Of a stretch of DNA of 33,016 nt, positions 1 to 8,528 are shown one piece after another. The notes below the pieces were generated by a model. That model was not told the origin of the DNA. It made no database searches and saw only the letters and a program-made list of their open reading frames with translations. Made by a program: the position numbers and the translations under genes. The stretch spans positions 1 to 33,016 of the forward strand of contig USDF01000016.1 of the NCBI GenBank assembly GCA_900553405.1, read 5' to 3'. Each line of letters starts with the position of its first letter. Within the stretch, counting starts at the first letter, position 1. Origin of the DNA: an uncultured Clostridium sp. (GTDB lineage: Bacteria > Bacillota > Clostridia > TANB77 > CAG-508).

Positions 1-57
1 AGCAATAATTACTAGTAACAATGACAATGAACCTATACCAATTTTTTTATTTTTCAT
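1..57 (-). CDS. N-terminus of a secreted or membrane protein (cut by window edge)
   Basis: Only the first 19 codons are in the window, reading MKNKKIGIGSLSLLLVIIA. A short Lys/Asn-rich start followed by a hydrophobic run is what a signal peptide or first membrane helix looks like. A strong SD (AGGAGG, about 7 nt before the ATG) at about 64-69 supports the start. It lies downstream of the hydrolase at 151-1149 on the same strand and could be co-transcribed with it. The function cannot be told. Confidence 0.6.
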   Translation of the reverse strand, partial: MKNKKIGIGSLSLLLVIIA

Positions 58-150
58 TCCAAATACCTCCTCGATAAATTACTATTTTTCTAATTTTATT
101 TTTTTCCATTCTTCTTTTATTTTTCTTATTACTGATATAATTAAAATTGC

Positions 151-1149
151 TTAAATATTCCCTAAAAATTCAAATATTTTATTATAATATGTTTCTGGCT
201 CTTTGTACTTAGAGTCTGTATGTCCTGCATCATGTATTATTAGCTTATCTTTTTTACAATTTGCTGCTTCATATAGTTCTTCACACATATATTCGGGTAC
301 AAAATCGTCTGCATCTCCATGTATAAATAAAATTGGTGTTTTATTATTTTTTACTTGTTCTAATGCAGATGCTTCTTTTATATCATAATTTGCTCTTACG
401 TTTGCAACTATTTCAAACATATTTAGTATAGGAAATGTTGGTAAATTAAACCTTGCTTTTGCCTCTGATGCAAATATGTCCCAAACTGATGTATAACCGC
501 TATCTGCTACTATTGCTTTTACATTTGTAGGTAAGTCCTTACCTGATGCCATTAAGACCGTTGCTGCTCCCATTGATGAACCATGTAGTATAATTTCTGC
601 ATTTTCATTTTGCTTAATAATTAAATTTATCCAACATTGTAAATCTTCTTTATCTAGCCACCCCATTCCTATATATTCTCCATCACTTTCACTACATGCT
701 CTCATACTTGGAATTAAAACATTATAGCCTTCTTTTGAAAAATGCATTCCTATTGAAATTATAGAATTTGGAGTTGAACGATAACCATGTAATATTATTG
801 CCCATTTGTTACTTGATTCATCTTTTATATATTGTGTCCCTCTTAAAGTAATTCCGTCTTTTGCTTTTACTTCTACTTTTTTATTCTCAATAGTTTCAGA
901 CCATTCATTTGCTAATTGTTTTTCATTCTTTTTATTTTCTTCTATAATTTTTTCTGCTTCATTATCTATGTTTGCAACTGTTATTGAATCTGCATTTTTT
1001 ACTTCTCTATCTCCGCCATTTCCAGTTCTTAATATAGCATAGTTCACAAAATAATTTCCAATTCCAATAGTAGCAACTATACTAATTATAACTATAATTA
1101 ATACTGCAATTAGTAATCTTTTTAACAATATTTTATTTTTTTCTTCCAT
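151..1149 (-). CDS. Membrane-anchored alpha/beta hydrolase
   Basis: 332 aa. Residues 11-35 form one hydrophobic helix (signal anchor), so the catalytic domain should face outside the membrane. The alpha/beta-hydrolase core starts near residue 92. It shows an oxyanion-type HGY at 121-123, the nucleophile elbow G-S-S-M-G with Ser192, the acid in HGDADDFVP (probably Asp281) and the catalytic His310 in DAGH. This matches the general esterase/peptidase-like hydrolases common in Clostridia; the substrate is unknown. The SD is GAGGGGG a few bases before the ATG. The gene stands apart from the fatty-acid operon, separated from it by a decayed gene and a hairpin. Confidence 0.85.
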   Translation of the reverse strand: MEEKNKILLKRLLIAVLIIVIISIVATIGIGNYFVNYAILRTGNGGDREVKNADSITVANIDNEAEKIIEENKKNEKQLANEWSETIENKKVEVKAKDGITLRGTQYIKDESSNKWAIILHGYRSTPNSIISIGMHFSKEGYNVLIPSMRACSESDGEYIGMGWLDKEDLQCWINLIIKQNENAEIILHGSSMGAATVLMASGKDLPTNVKAIVADSGYTSVWDIFASEAKARFNLPTFPILNMFEIVANVRANYDIKEASALEQVKNNKTPILFIHGDADDFVPEYMCEELYEAANCKKDKLIIHDAGHTDSKYKEPETYYNKIFEFLGNI

Positions 1150-1194
1150 CTCTATTCCCCCTCGTATTAATTTTAATACACTATAACATAGAAA

Positions 1195-1535
1195 TTAGTA
1201 AATTAATTGTAATTGACTTATTTCTTTATTGTATAAAGTACCAACATATATTTCATATCCTCTACGTAATAATTCAATTGCGACAATATTTTCATATATT
1301 CTATCATAGTCCATATTGGTTGTTCCTAGTAAAGCATATCTAAAAGCATGGTCTAAAGGATAAAATTTATCTTGTGTACTTAATAATTTCTTGCCTCTTA
1401 TATCATATCTAGTAACTTTATAAAACGCAAATGCACTACATTTCTTATTTTATATTTTTGATTTATATCTCTGACTATCAAAGTATTATAAACATCTGAG
1501 ATATAATCATATTTTTCTTTTTGTGTTTTGTACAA
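1195..1535 (-). pseudogene. Remnant of a DUF4143-family AAA-type ATPase
   Basis: This gap has no intact ORF, but two minus-strand frames carry clear pieces of the DUF4143 (ATP-binding) family. The upstream piece (about 1440-1535) reads YDYISDVYNTLIVRDINQKY, followed by KIRN. In another frame, the downstream piece (1195 to about 1437) contains KVTRYDIRGKKLL, then YPLDHAFRYALLG, then IYENIVAIELLRRGYEIYVG, ending NKEISQLQLIY and a stop. The order matches the family, but the roughly 40 residues usually found between the pieces are missing, the frame changes near 1435, and the usual EIDF(V/I) nuclease-like end is lost. The N-terminal ATPase domain is absent. It is a dead gene fragment. Confidence 0.8.
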
Positions 1536-1617
1536 TCAACTTAATTATTATATAATTCTATTCCGAAAAAATCAATTATTTTTAATAGTTCGTAATATAA
1601 TTCCAGCATATTATCAA

Positions 1618-1641
1618 AGGCTTACCATTTCTGGTAAGCCT
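1618..1641 (-). terminator. Hairpin after the fatty-acid operon
   Basis: A perfect 10-bp stem (AGGCTTACCA / TGGTAAGCCT) with a TTTC loop lies about 70 bases after the stop of the last operon gene. The T-run on the minus strand is short, so it may be a weak terminator or an RNA 3'-end stabiliser. Confidence 0.55.
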
Positions 1642-1710
1642 CGAAAATTTATACACTATTCTAATATAAAAACTGTCATAGTATAAAAAATTTCCAAAAT
1701 GTCTATTTTT

Positions 1711-2769
1711 CTATAATTCACAAACCAATTCTTTCATTAAATCTTTAACAGAAACAATTTCTTTTATTCTACTAATGTTACTGCCACAAAAAATTAATCC
1801 ATCTTCTGTTTTACCTTTTACAGAATTTATTAATGCTTTTGTAATACAGTATGGGCTATCTATTATATTACAAGTTTTAATGCAATTATAACATTTATCA
1901 ATTTTGCATTTTTCTTTTTCTATTTTTTTGATAAAACTATTACATATAGCTCTTCCTGGCATTCCAACAGGACTATTAATTATTTTTACATCTTTTTCAT
2001 TTGCATTGACATAAGCTTTTTTGAATTCTATTGAAGCATCACACTCATTTGTAGCAACAAATCTTGTTGCCATTTGTACACCACTTGCTCCTAAATTTAA
2101 ATATTTTTTTATATCTGCAGAATCCCATATTCCACCTGCTGCAATTACTGGAATATCCTTTCCTGTTTCTTTTTCTACCTCACTTATGTAGTCAACAACT
2201 TCCTTAGTTATATTTTCTAATTTTGGTTTAGTATCTTCTTCTAATTCTTCTCTTTTATATCCTAAATGTCCACCAGCTTCTGGACCTTCAATAACTATCA
2301 TGTCTGGAACATAATTATATTTTTTTATCCAATGTTTTACTATCAGTTTACAGCATCTTAAAGATGATACTATTGGTGCAATTTTTGTTTTACATCCTTT
2401 TACATATTCTGGTAATTCTTTTGGAATTCCTGCCCCAGATATAATTAAGTCGATTTTTTGTTTTACACATTCTTTTACAATTTCTGCATAGTCTTTTAAA
2501 GCTACCATTATATTTACACCAATTATTTTATCTTCTCCTGCAATTTCTCTTGCTTTTTTTATTTCATTTCCTATTGCTCTTAAATTTGCTTTCAATGGAT
2601 TTTTATTAAAATCTGCTTCTTGATATCCAATATCTGCTGTTGAAATTATTCCAATGCCACCTTCCTTACTTACATTACCAGCTAAATTATGCATAGAAAC
2701 TCCTACTCCCATTCCTCCTTGAATGATAGGATATTTTGATTTTTTATTTCCTACTTTTATCCCTTCCAT
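1711..2769 (-). CDS. FMN-dependent FabK / nitronate monooxygenase family oxidoreductase
   Basis: 352 aa TIM-barrel flavoprotein. It has an N-terminal PIIQGGMGVGVS, the family motif EGPEAGGHLG near residue 165 with the conserved His, and the FMN-phosphate loops AAGGI and QMATRF. A C-terminal extension holds several cysteines (CKIDKCYNCIKTC and YCI), as in the longer clostridial NMO-type members; FabK itself is usually about 310-320 aa. As the last gene of a fatty-acid operon it could be a second enoyl-ACP reductase, but the operon already has fabI, and the Cys-rich tail fits the nitronate monooxygenase branch as well. The SD is AAAGGAA. The exact substrate is undecided. Confidence 0.75.
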   Translation of the reverse strand: MEGIKVGNKKSKYPIIQGGMGVGVSMHNLAGNVSKEGGIGIISTADIGYQEADFNKNPLKANLRAIGNEIKKAREIAGEDKIIGVNIMVALKDYAEIVKECVKQKIDLIISGAGIPKELPEYVKGCKTKIAPIVSSLRCCKLIVKHWIKKYNYVPDMIVIEGPEAGGHLGYKREELEEDTKPKLENITKEVVDYISEVEKETGKDIPVIAAGGIWDSADIKKYLNLGASGVQMATRFVATNECDASIEFKKAYVNANEKDVKIINSPVGMPGRAICNSFIKKIEKEKCKIDKCYNCIKTCNIIDSPYCITKALINSVKGKTEDGLIFCGSNISRIKEIVSVKDLMKELVCEL

Positions 2770-2792
2770 AGTATTCCTTTCTTTTTCACATT

Positions 2793-3032
2793 TTATTTAT
2801 GTTCTTCTATATATTTAACAACATCACCTATTGTAACAATTTTTTCAGTATCATTGTCTGGGATTTCTAAATCAAATTCCTCTTCTATATTCATTATTAA
2901 TTCAACGATATCTAAAGAATCTGCTGCTAAATCATCAACAAAAGTCGCCTCCATTGTTACATTTTCTTCGTTTACTCCTAATTGATCTACTACTATAGTT
3001 TTTAGTTTTTGAAAAATTTCTTTTTCTGACAT
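2793..3032 (-). CDS. acpP: Acyl carrier protein
   Basis: 79 aa and very acidic, the normal ACP size. It carries the 4'-phosphopantetheine motif D-S-L at 38-40, so Ser39 is the attachment site, followed by the recognition helix DIVELIMNIEEEF. The SD is AAGGAGG with good spacing. It carries the growing acyl chain for FabD, FabF, FabG, FabZ and FabI encoded upstream. Its late position in the operon is unusual compared with the common fabD-fabG-acpP-fabF order. Confidence 0.95.
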   Translation of the reverse strand: MSEKEIFQKLKTIVVDQLGVNEENVTMEATFVDDLAADSLDIVELIMNIEEEFDLEIPDNDTEKIVTIGDVVKYIEEHK

Positions 3033-3053
3033 AATAATTTCCTCCTTTATTTT

Positions 3054-3794
3054 TTAATTTCTTGCAAGTCCATCTACAGATAATATTACTCCTGTAATAT
3101 AACTTGACAAATTACTTGATAAAAACAAAAACGCATTTGCAATATCTTCTGGTTCTCCAATTCTACCAAATGGTATGGTTTTTATTAATGGTTCTATCAT
3201 TTCTTTAGGTAATTTTGCTACCATATCTGTATTGATAATTCCTGGAGCTACTGCATTTACTCTAATACCATATGGTGCTAATTCTCGAGCTAAAGATTTT
3301 GTTATCCCATTAACTGCAAATTTAGTAGTAGGATACATTACTCCACTTGATTGTCCGTAAATACTTACCATAGAACTTGTATTTAAAATTACACCTTTTG
3401 TTTCTTTTAAATATGGTATTATCTCCTTTGAACAATTAAAAACTGATTTTATATTCAAATTAGTAATCTTTTCATATTCTTCGTCAGTATAATCTTCTAT
3501 TTTAGTTTTTGAAGAAATACCAGCATTATTAATTAATATATCAATGTGCCCATATATTTCTTTTACTTTTTTAAATACTTCATCCATTTCTTCTTTACTT
3601 GATAAATTTTGGTAAAAGCCTATTACCTCATAAGATGAATTTATTTGTTTTAATTCTTTTATTGCTTTTTCTACTGTTTCTTGCTTAGAGCCAAGTAAAA
3701 CTACTTTTGCTTCATTTTCTAAAAATTTCTTTACTGTTGCAAATCCTATTCCTCTAGTACCTCCTGTTACAACTGCTACTTTTCCTTTTAACAT
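3054..3794 (-). CDS. SDR-family oxidoreductase, FabG paralogue
   Basis: 246 aa classical short-chain dehydrogenase. Visible are the cofactor-binding TGGTRGIG (residues 10-17), NNAG (89-92) and the catalytic Ser141, Tyr154 and Lys158 (Y-P-T-T-K). It resembles 3-oxoacyl-ACP reductase but is the second such gene in this operon; the one at 9785-10519 is closer to canonical FabG. It may reduce the same beta-keto intermediates or serve another SDR reaction. The SD is AAGGAGG, and it sits between fabI and acpP. Confidence 0.8.
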   Translation of the reverse strand: MLKGKVAVVTGGTRGIGFATVKKFLENEAKVVLLGSKQETVEKAIKELKQINSSYEVIGFYQNLSSKEEMDEVFKKVKEIYGHIDILINNAGISSKTKIEDYTDEEYEKITNLNIKSVFNCSKEIIPYLKETKGVILNTSSMVSIYGQSSGVMYPTTKFAVNGITKSLARELAPYGIRVNAVAPGIINTDMVAKLPKEMIEPLIKTIPFGRIGEPEDIANAFLFLSSNLSSYITGVILSVDGLARN

Positions 3795-3834
3795 TTTATA
3801 TTCCTCCTTGTTACTTTTTTAATTTTATTTTTGA

Positions 3835-4608
3835 TTAAACTCCCATAATATTATAGCCACTATCAGCATATATAACTTGCCCTGTTATTGAATCTGACAT
3901 ATTACTTAATAAAAATGTTGCTACATTTCCAACTTGCTCGGTTGTTACATTTCTGTGTAGTGGTGCCTTTTCTTCAACAATAGTTAATATTGAACTAAAG
4001 TCCTTAATTCCTTTGGCTGATAATGTCTTTATTGGACCTGCTGATATTGCATTTACTCTTATTCCATCTTTTCCTAAATTGTTTGCTAAATATCTAACAC
4101 TAGCTTCTAGTGCTGCTTTAGCAACTCCCATAACATTATAACCATCCAAAACTTTAGTAGAGCCATGATATGTTAAAGTAACTAAAGTTGCATTTTCATT
4201 TAGCATATCTAGTTCTTTAGCCATTCGTGCAACTAATACAAAAGAATAGCTACTAACATCTACTGCATGAGAGTATCCTTCTTTGCTTGTAAAAATAAAG
4301 TCATTTCTTAGATCTTCAGTATTTGCATGTGCAATTGCATGTACAATTCCATCTAATTTGCCATTTTCTTCTTTTATTTTTGTAAATACTTCTTTAACTA
4401 ATTCATCTTCTGATGCGCCATTTAATACATAAGCTTTACTACCTTTAAATTCGCTAATTAACTCTTCTATTTTTTCTTTATTTTCCTCTCTCATATAAGT
4501 AAATATCAATTTTGCTCCATTTTCATAAGCTGATTTCGCAATGCCATAAGCAATACTCCATTTGTTTCTAATTCCCATTATTAATATTTTTTTATCCTTT
4601 AATAACAT
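3835..4608 (-). CDS. fabI: Enoyl-ACP reductase (NADH) FabI
   Basis: 257 aa from the ATG at 4608, chosen because AGGAGA stands just upstream; a longer in-frame reading would run deep into accA. It shows the FabI nucleotide-binding start IRNKWSIAYGIA (residues 13-24), IAHAN near 92, and the catalytic pair Tyr147 (LTYHG) and Tyr157-x6-Lys164 (YNVMGVAK). Residue 92 is Ala, as in Gram-positive FabI. It performs the last reduction of each elongation cycle. The start overlaps the end of accA by 17 bases, suggesting translational coupling. Confidence 0.93.
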   Translation of the reverse strand: MLLKDKKILIMGIRNKWSIAYGIAKSAYENGAKLIFTYMREENKEKIEELISEFKGSKAYVLNGASEDELVKEVFTKIKEENGKLDGIVHAIAHANTEDLRNDFIFTSKEGYSHAVDVSSYSFVLVARMAKELDMLNENATLVTLTYHGSTKVLDGYNVMGVAKAALEASVRYLANNLGKDGIRVNAISAGPIKTLSAKGIKDFSSILTIVEEKAPLHRNVTTEQVGNVATFLLSNMSDSITGQVIYADSGYNIMGV

Positions 4609-5422
4609 CTTGTATCTCCTTAAACTCACCCATATTTCTAAATTTTGCATATCTATTTTCTACAATTTCTTCTTCATTTAAACTTTGCATCCTTTTTATC
4701 TCTTTTTGTATTTCTTTTTTTAAATTATAGGAAACTTTTTTAAAATTTTCTTCATTATTTTCTTTGGGCTCTTTTATAATTTTATCTATCACTTTTAGTT
4801 CAAATAAATCATTTGCAGTTAATTTCATTTTTTCTGCAGCTTCTTTAAACCTAGATGCGTCTTTCCATAAAATACTACTATAACCTTCTGGTGAAAGAAT
4901 TGAATAAATAGCATTTTCTAGCATAAAAACCTTATTTGCAACTCCAATTGCTAAAGCTCCTCCACTTGAACCTTCTCCAATTACAATTGATATAATCGGT
5001 ACTTTGAGCTTTGCCATTTCAAACATAGATCTAGCAATGGCTTCTCCTTGACCTTTTTCTTCTGCTTCTATTCCTGGATATGCTCCTTTTGTATCAATAA
5101 AAGTAATTACAGGTCTTTTGAATTTTTCAGCCTGTTTCATAAATCTTATTGCTTTTCTATAACTTTCAGGATTTGGCATTCCAAAGTTTCTTTCTATATT
5201 TTCTTTTGTCGTCCTTCCTTTTTGCTCTGCTATAATTGTAAAATTTTGTTTTTCTATTTGGGCCAATCCGCATACTATAGCTTTATCATCTTTAGCATTT
5301 CTATCTCCATGTAATTCTATAAAGTCATCAAATATTTCCTCTATATAATCAAGTGAAGTTTTCCTTTTCGGGTCTCTTGCTATTTCTACTTTTTCCCAAG
5401 CTGATATTTTTGTATTTTCCAT
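4592..5422 (-). CDS. accA: Acetyl-CoA carboxylase carboxyltransferase, alpha subunit
   Basis: 276 aa. The family signature runs from YIEEIFDDFIELHGDR through IAEQKGR, FIDTKGAYPGIEAEEKGQ and the oxyanion-hole region IGEGSSGGALAIG. With AccD it transfers the carboxyl group from carboxybiotin to acetyl-CoA. The start codon overlaps the accD stop (TAATG), and AAAGGAGG lies just upstream, so its translation is probably coupled to ribosomes finishing accD. That coupling depends on the accD frameshift being overcome. Confidence 0.93.
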   Translation of the reverse strand: MENTKISAWEKVEIARDPKRKTSLDYIEEIFDDFIELHGDRNAKDDKAIVCGLAQIEKQNFTIIAEQKGRTTKENIERNFGMPNPESYRKAIRFMKQAEKFKRPVITFIDTKGAYPGIEAEEKGQGEAIARSMFEMAKLKVPIISIVIGEGSSGGALAIGVANKVFMLENAIYSILSPEGYSSILWKDASRFKEAAEKMKLTANDLFELKVIDKIIKEPKENNEENFKKVSYNLKKEIQKEIKRMQSLNEEEIVENRYAKFRNMGEFKEIQDVIKG

Positions 5423-6271
5423 TAATTTTTGCCTCCTTTATGAAACATAATTAATTTATAGATAGTATCTTTTAAATCTTTTCTTTCAACTATCTTATCT
5501 ATAAAACCATGTTCTAATAGAAATTCAGCTGTTTGAAAACCTTCTGGCAATTCTTCTCCTATTGTTTGTTTTATTACTCTTTGACCAGCAAATCCTATCA
5601 TGGCATGTGGTTCTGCTAAAACAATGTCTCCTAGACTTGCAAATGAAGCTGTAACCCCTCCATATGTTGGATCTGTTAGAACTGATATATATAATAACCC
5701 TGCTTTATCTAATTTTGTAAGTGCAGCTGTAGTTTTAGCCATTTGCATTAAAGATATAATTCCTTCTTGCATTCTAGCTCCTCCTGAGGTAGAAAATATA
5801 ATAAGTGGTAATCTTTTTTCTATTGCTTGCTCAATAGCATACGTTATTTTTTCACCTACAACAATACCCATGCTTCCCATTAAAAAGCCACTATCCATAA
5901 TACATATAACGACATCTTCGCCTTTAATTTTACCAATTCCGACATGAAACAGCTTCTGGTAAACCTGTTTTTTCTCTTAATATTTTTAATTTTTTAGGAT
6001 AATCTTCTAGTTCCAAAGGATTAGTTGTTTCTATATTTAAATCAAACTTTTTATATGTATTTTTATCTAATATTAATTCTAGCCTTCTATCTATATGCAT
6101 TCTAAAATAATGTCCACAATTGGGGCAAATATTTAAATTATTTCTAATATTTTCTTTATATAGTATTTCTTTACACTCTTCACATTTTATCCATTTTCCT
6201 ACTGGTATGTCTATATTGGAAGTTTTATGATTTGTTGGCACTTGTCTTTTCTTTATTTTGTCTACGATCAT
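5422..6271 (-). CDS. accD: Acetyl-CoA carboxylase carboxyltransferase, beta subunit; one +1 frameshift
   Basis: Read as two frames joined by a +1 shift, this gives 282 aa, the normal AccD length. Frame one (6271 to 5930, 113 codons) holds the zinc ribbon CEEC...CPNC and ends in EAVSCRNW and a stop. Frame two resumes as GIGKIKGEDVV, then MDSGFLMGSMGIVVGEK, GGARMQEG and TYGGVTASFASLGD, all conserved AccD blocks. The join is at codon 111: TGT CGG AAT in frame zero becomes TGT (C) GGA ATT after one base is skipped, restoring the conserved Gly. The ATG overlaps the accC stop (ATGA). It could be sequencing error, a recent mutation or recoding; see the frameshift feature. Confidence 0.9.
5938..5944 (-). 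other. Putative +1 frameshift site in accD (TGT CGG A)
   Basis: On the minus strand the frame-zero codons are TGT CGG AAT TGG TAA. Skipping the C of CGG gives GGA ATT GGT AAA and restores AccD. CGG is very rare in this window and the +1 codon is GGA (Gly). The same arrangement, an NNT codon then CGG then A, occurs at the fabD break (10635-10641). Confidence 0.6.
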
Positions 6272-7623
6272 TTACCATTCTCCTTTTTTAATATCTCTTT
6301 TTCTATAAATGAAGTATCAAAATTTCCTCTAATAAAATTAGGGTTTTTTATTATTTCATATAAAAAATCTTGATTTGTTTGTATTCCTTCTATAACCAAT
6401 TCTTCTAAAACTCTTTTCATTTTGCTGATTGCTTCATTTCTATTTGTTCCAAAAGTAATAAGCTTTGCAATCATCGAGTCATAGTTTGCTGGAATTGTAT
6501 ATCCTTCATAAATTGCACTATCTATTCTTACTCCGTTTCCTCCTGGAAAATGCAGACCTTTTATTAGACCTGGACATGGCATAAATTTTTTACTTGGATT
6601 TTCAGCATTTAGTCTACATTCTATAGAATGTCCTTTAAATTCTACATCTTTTTGTTTTATTTTTAGCTCTTCACCTGTTGCAATTTTTATCTGGGTCTTT
6701 ACTAAATCTATTCCTGTTCTCATCTCAGTAATTGGATGTTCTACTTGAATTCTTGTATTCATCTCCATAAAATAAAAGTTGTTATCTTTATCTACTAAAA
6801 ATTCTACTGTTCCAAGACTTGTATATCCAGCTGTTTTAGCTGCTTTTATGGCCGCATTTCCCATTTTGTTTCTTGTCTTTTCATCAATAGCAGTAGATGG
6901 CGTTTCTTCTATTACTTTTTGATGATTTCTTTGAATAGTACAATCTCTTTCTCCTAAATGAATTACATTTCCATGTTCATCTGCTACTATCTGAATTTCA
7001 ACATGCCTTGGATTTGAAATAAACTTTTCTATATATATTTCATCATCATTAAAAGAGTTCTTTGCTTCTTGTTTTACTATTTCATACTCTTTTTCTAATT
7101 CTTCTGCAGTATTTGCTACTCTAATACCTTTGCCACCGCCACCTGCTGCGGCTTTTAACATAACAGGATAACCTATTTTTTCTGCTATCTCTAATGCGTC
7201 TTTTAATCCTTTTACACTTCCGTCTGAACCTGGTATAACAGGAACTCCAGCCTTTTTCATCATCTCTTTTGCATTAGATTTATTCCCTAATAATTCAATA
7301 ATTTCAGACTTTGGTCCAATAAATTTTATATTTGATTCTTCACATATTTGAGCAAATTTTGAATTTTCAGATAAAAATCCAAAACCAGGATGAATACTAT
7401 CTGCTTTTGTTATATAAGCTGCCTGTATAATATTTTTTACGTTTAAATAACTTTTATTAGCTTGAGCTGGGCCAATGCAAATAGCCTCATCTGCTAAACG
7501 GGTATGCAAAGCATCTTTATCTATTTCCGAATAAACTGCAACAGTTTTTATATTCATTTCTTTGCATGCTCTTATAATACGAACTGCAATTTCGCCACGA
7601 TTTGCAATTAATATTTTATTCAT
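6268..7623 (-). CDS. accC: Acetyl-CoA carboxylase, biotin carboxylase subunit
   Basis: 451 aa, the usual length. It has the N-terminal ILIANRGEIAVRIIRAC, the ATP-grasp glycine loop AAAGGGGKGIRVA near 160-170, ERDCTIQRNHQKVIEE near 226-242, and the catalytic EMNTRIQVEHP near 288-298. It carboxylates the biotin on AccB using ATP and bicarbonate. Its TGA stop overlaps the accD ATG by ATGA, so the two are translationally coupled. It lies between fabZ and accD. Confidence 0.96.
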   Translation of the reverse strand: MNKILIANRGEIAVRIIRACKEMNIKTVAVYSEIDKDALHTRLADEAICIGPAQANKSYLNVKNIIQAAYITKADSIHPGFGFLSENSKFAQICEESNIKFIGPKSEIIELLGNKSNAKEMMKKAGVPVIPGSDGSVKGLKDALEIAEKIGYPVMLKAAAGGGGKGIRVANTAEELEKEYEIVKQEAKNSFNDDEIYIEKFISNPRHVEIQIVADEHGNVIHLGERDCTIQRNHQKVIEETPSTAIDEKTRNKMGNAAIKAAKTAGYTSLGTVEFLVDKDNNFYFMEMNTRIQVEHPITEMRTGIDLVKTQIKIATGEELKIKQKDVEFKGHSIECRLNAENPSKKFMPCPGLIKGLHFPGGNGVRIDSAIYEGYTIPANYDSMIAKLITFGTNRNEAISKMKRVLEELVIEGIQTNQDFLYEIIKNPNFIRGNFDTSFIEKEILKKENGK

Positions 7624-7662
7624 TTATTTCTACCTCTTTCAACTTTTTAATTCTTAATAACC

Positions 7663-8085
7663 TTAAACCAATGCAAATGTTAATTCCCCTTTAGCTACAA
7701 TGTTTTCATTAACTGTCGCTATTGCTTCTCCTACACCAATTGGTCCTTTTCTTTTTATAATTCTTACTTCTAGTTTTAATCTATCTCCTGGTACAACCAT
7801 TTTTTTGAATTTCATTTTATCTATTCCACCAAATAGAGCGTTTTTCCCTTTATTCTCATTCATTGAGAGAATTGCAACTGCTCCTGTTTGAGCTAAACTT
7901 TCTGCAATTAGCACTCCAGGCATAATTGGATTTCCTGGAAAATGGCCTTTAAAATACCATTCTTGCGCATTTACATTTTTATATGCTATTGCTGATTCTC
8001 CTGGCACATACTCTTCTACTTCATCAATCATTAAAAATGGATCTCTTTGTGGAATAATGTTTTTAATTTCTTCTTTATTTAACAT
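7663..8085 (-). CDS. fabZ: 3-hydroxyacyl-ACP dehydratase FabZ
   Basis: 140 aa hot-dog fold enzyme. The signature GHFPGNPIMPGVLIAES contains catalytic His48 and Glu62. It dehydrates beta-hydroxyacyl-ACP to trans-2-enoyl-ACP for FabI. The ATG overlaps the accB stop (TAATG). There is no FabA/FabM isomerase in the window, so the route to unsaturated acids is not visible here. Confidence 0.95.
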   Translation of the reverse strand: MLNKEEIKNIIPQRDPFLMIDEVEEYVPGESAIAYKNVNAQEWYFKGHFPGNPIMPGVLIAESLAQTGAVAILSMNENKGKNALFGGIDKMKFKKMVVPGDRLKLEVRIIKRKGPIGVGEAIATVNENIVAKGELTFALV

Positions 8086-8528
8086 TAATTTTCACCTTCT
8101 ATTCTAAATAATGGTGTTCCATATTCTACTGTTTCACCATCTTTTACTAAGATTTCTGTAACTTTTCCAGTATATTCTGACTCAATTTCGTTCATTAACT
8201 TCATAGCTTCAACAATACAAAGAACATCACCTTTTTTTACTTCTTTTCCAATTTCAACATAAGGTTCTGCCGTAGGAGAAGATTTTAAATAAAAAGTTCC
8301 AACCATTGGTGACTTTACTATATTTCCTTTTTCTTCTTTTTTTGTTTCTTTAGTAATATTATCACTATTTTTTATTACTGTAGTATCTTGAATTTCTTGA
8401 ATTACTCTTTCCTTAACATTATCTTTTTTCATACTAATTTTAGTACCATCTGGAAATTCAATATCAACTTCTGTTAGTTTCGAATTTCCCATCTCCTCTA
8501 TTAGCTGTTTAATTTTTTCATATTCCAT
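8085..8528 (-). CDS. accB: Biotin carboxyl carrier protein of acetyl-CoA carboxylase
   Basis: 147 aa. A charged N-terminal part and a linker (about 35-70) rich in Lys, Glu and Thr precede the biotinyl domain, which begins at VKSPMVGTFY. The biotin site is Lys110 in EAMKLM. It is biotinylated by BirA, encoded upstream in the same operon, and shuttles carboxyl between AccC and AccA/AccD. Its ATG abuts the fabF stop. Confidence 0.95.
   Translation of the reverse strand: MEYEKIKQLIEEMGNSKLTEVDIEFPDGTKISMKKDNVKERVIQEIQDTTVIKNSDNITKETKKEEKGNIVKSPMVGTFYLKSSPTAEPYVEIGKEVKKGDVLCIVEAMKLMNEIESEYTGKVTEILVKDGETVEYGTPLFRIEGEN

Noticed and set aside
1561..1609. A 22-codon minus-strand ORF (MLELYYELLKIIDFFGIELY...) containing CGGA
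   Set aside because: No SD, no recognisable family, and GGA is already in frame (TTC GGA); not counted as a frameshift site or gene.
5422..5898. Separate 158-codon gene starting at an internal ATG
   Set aside because: It begins inside a conserved AccD block; the +1 frame is open and conserved further upstream to the CGG site, so it is the second part of accD.
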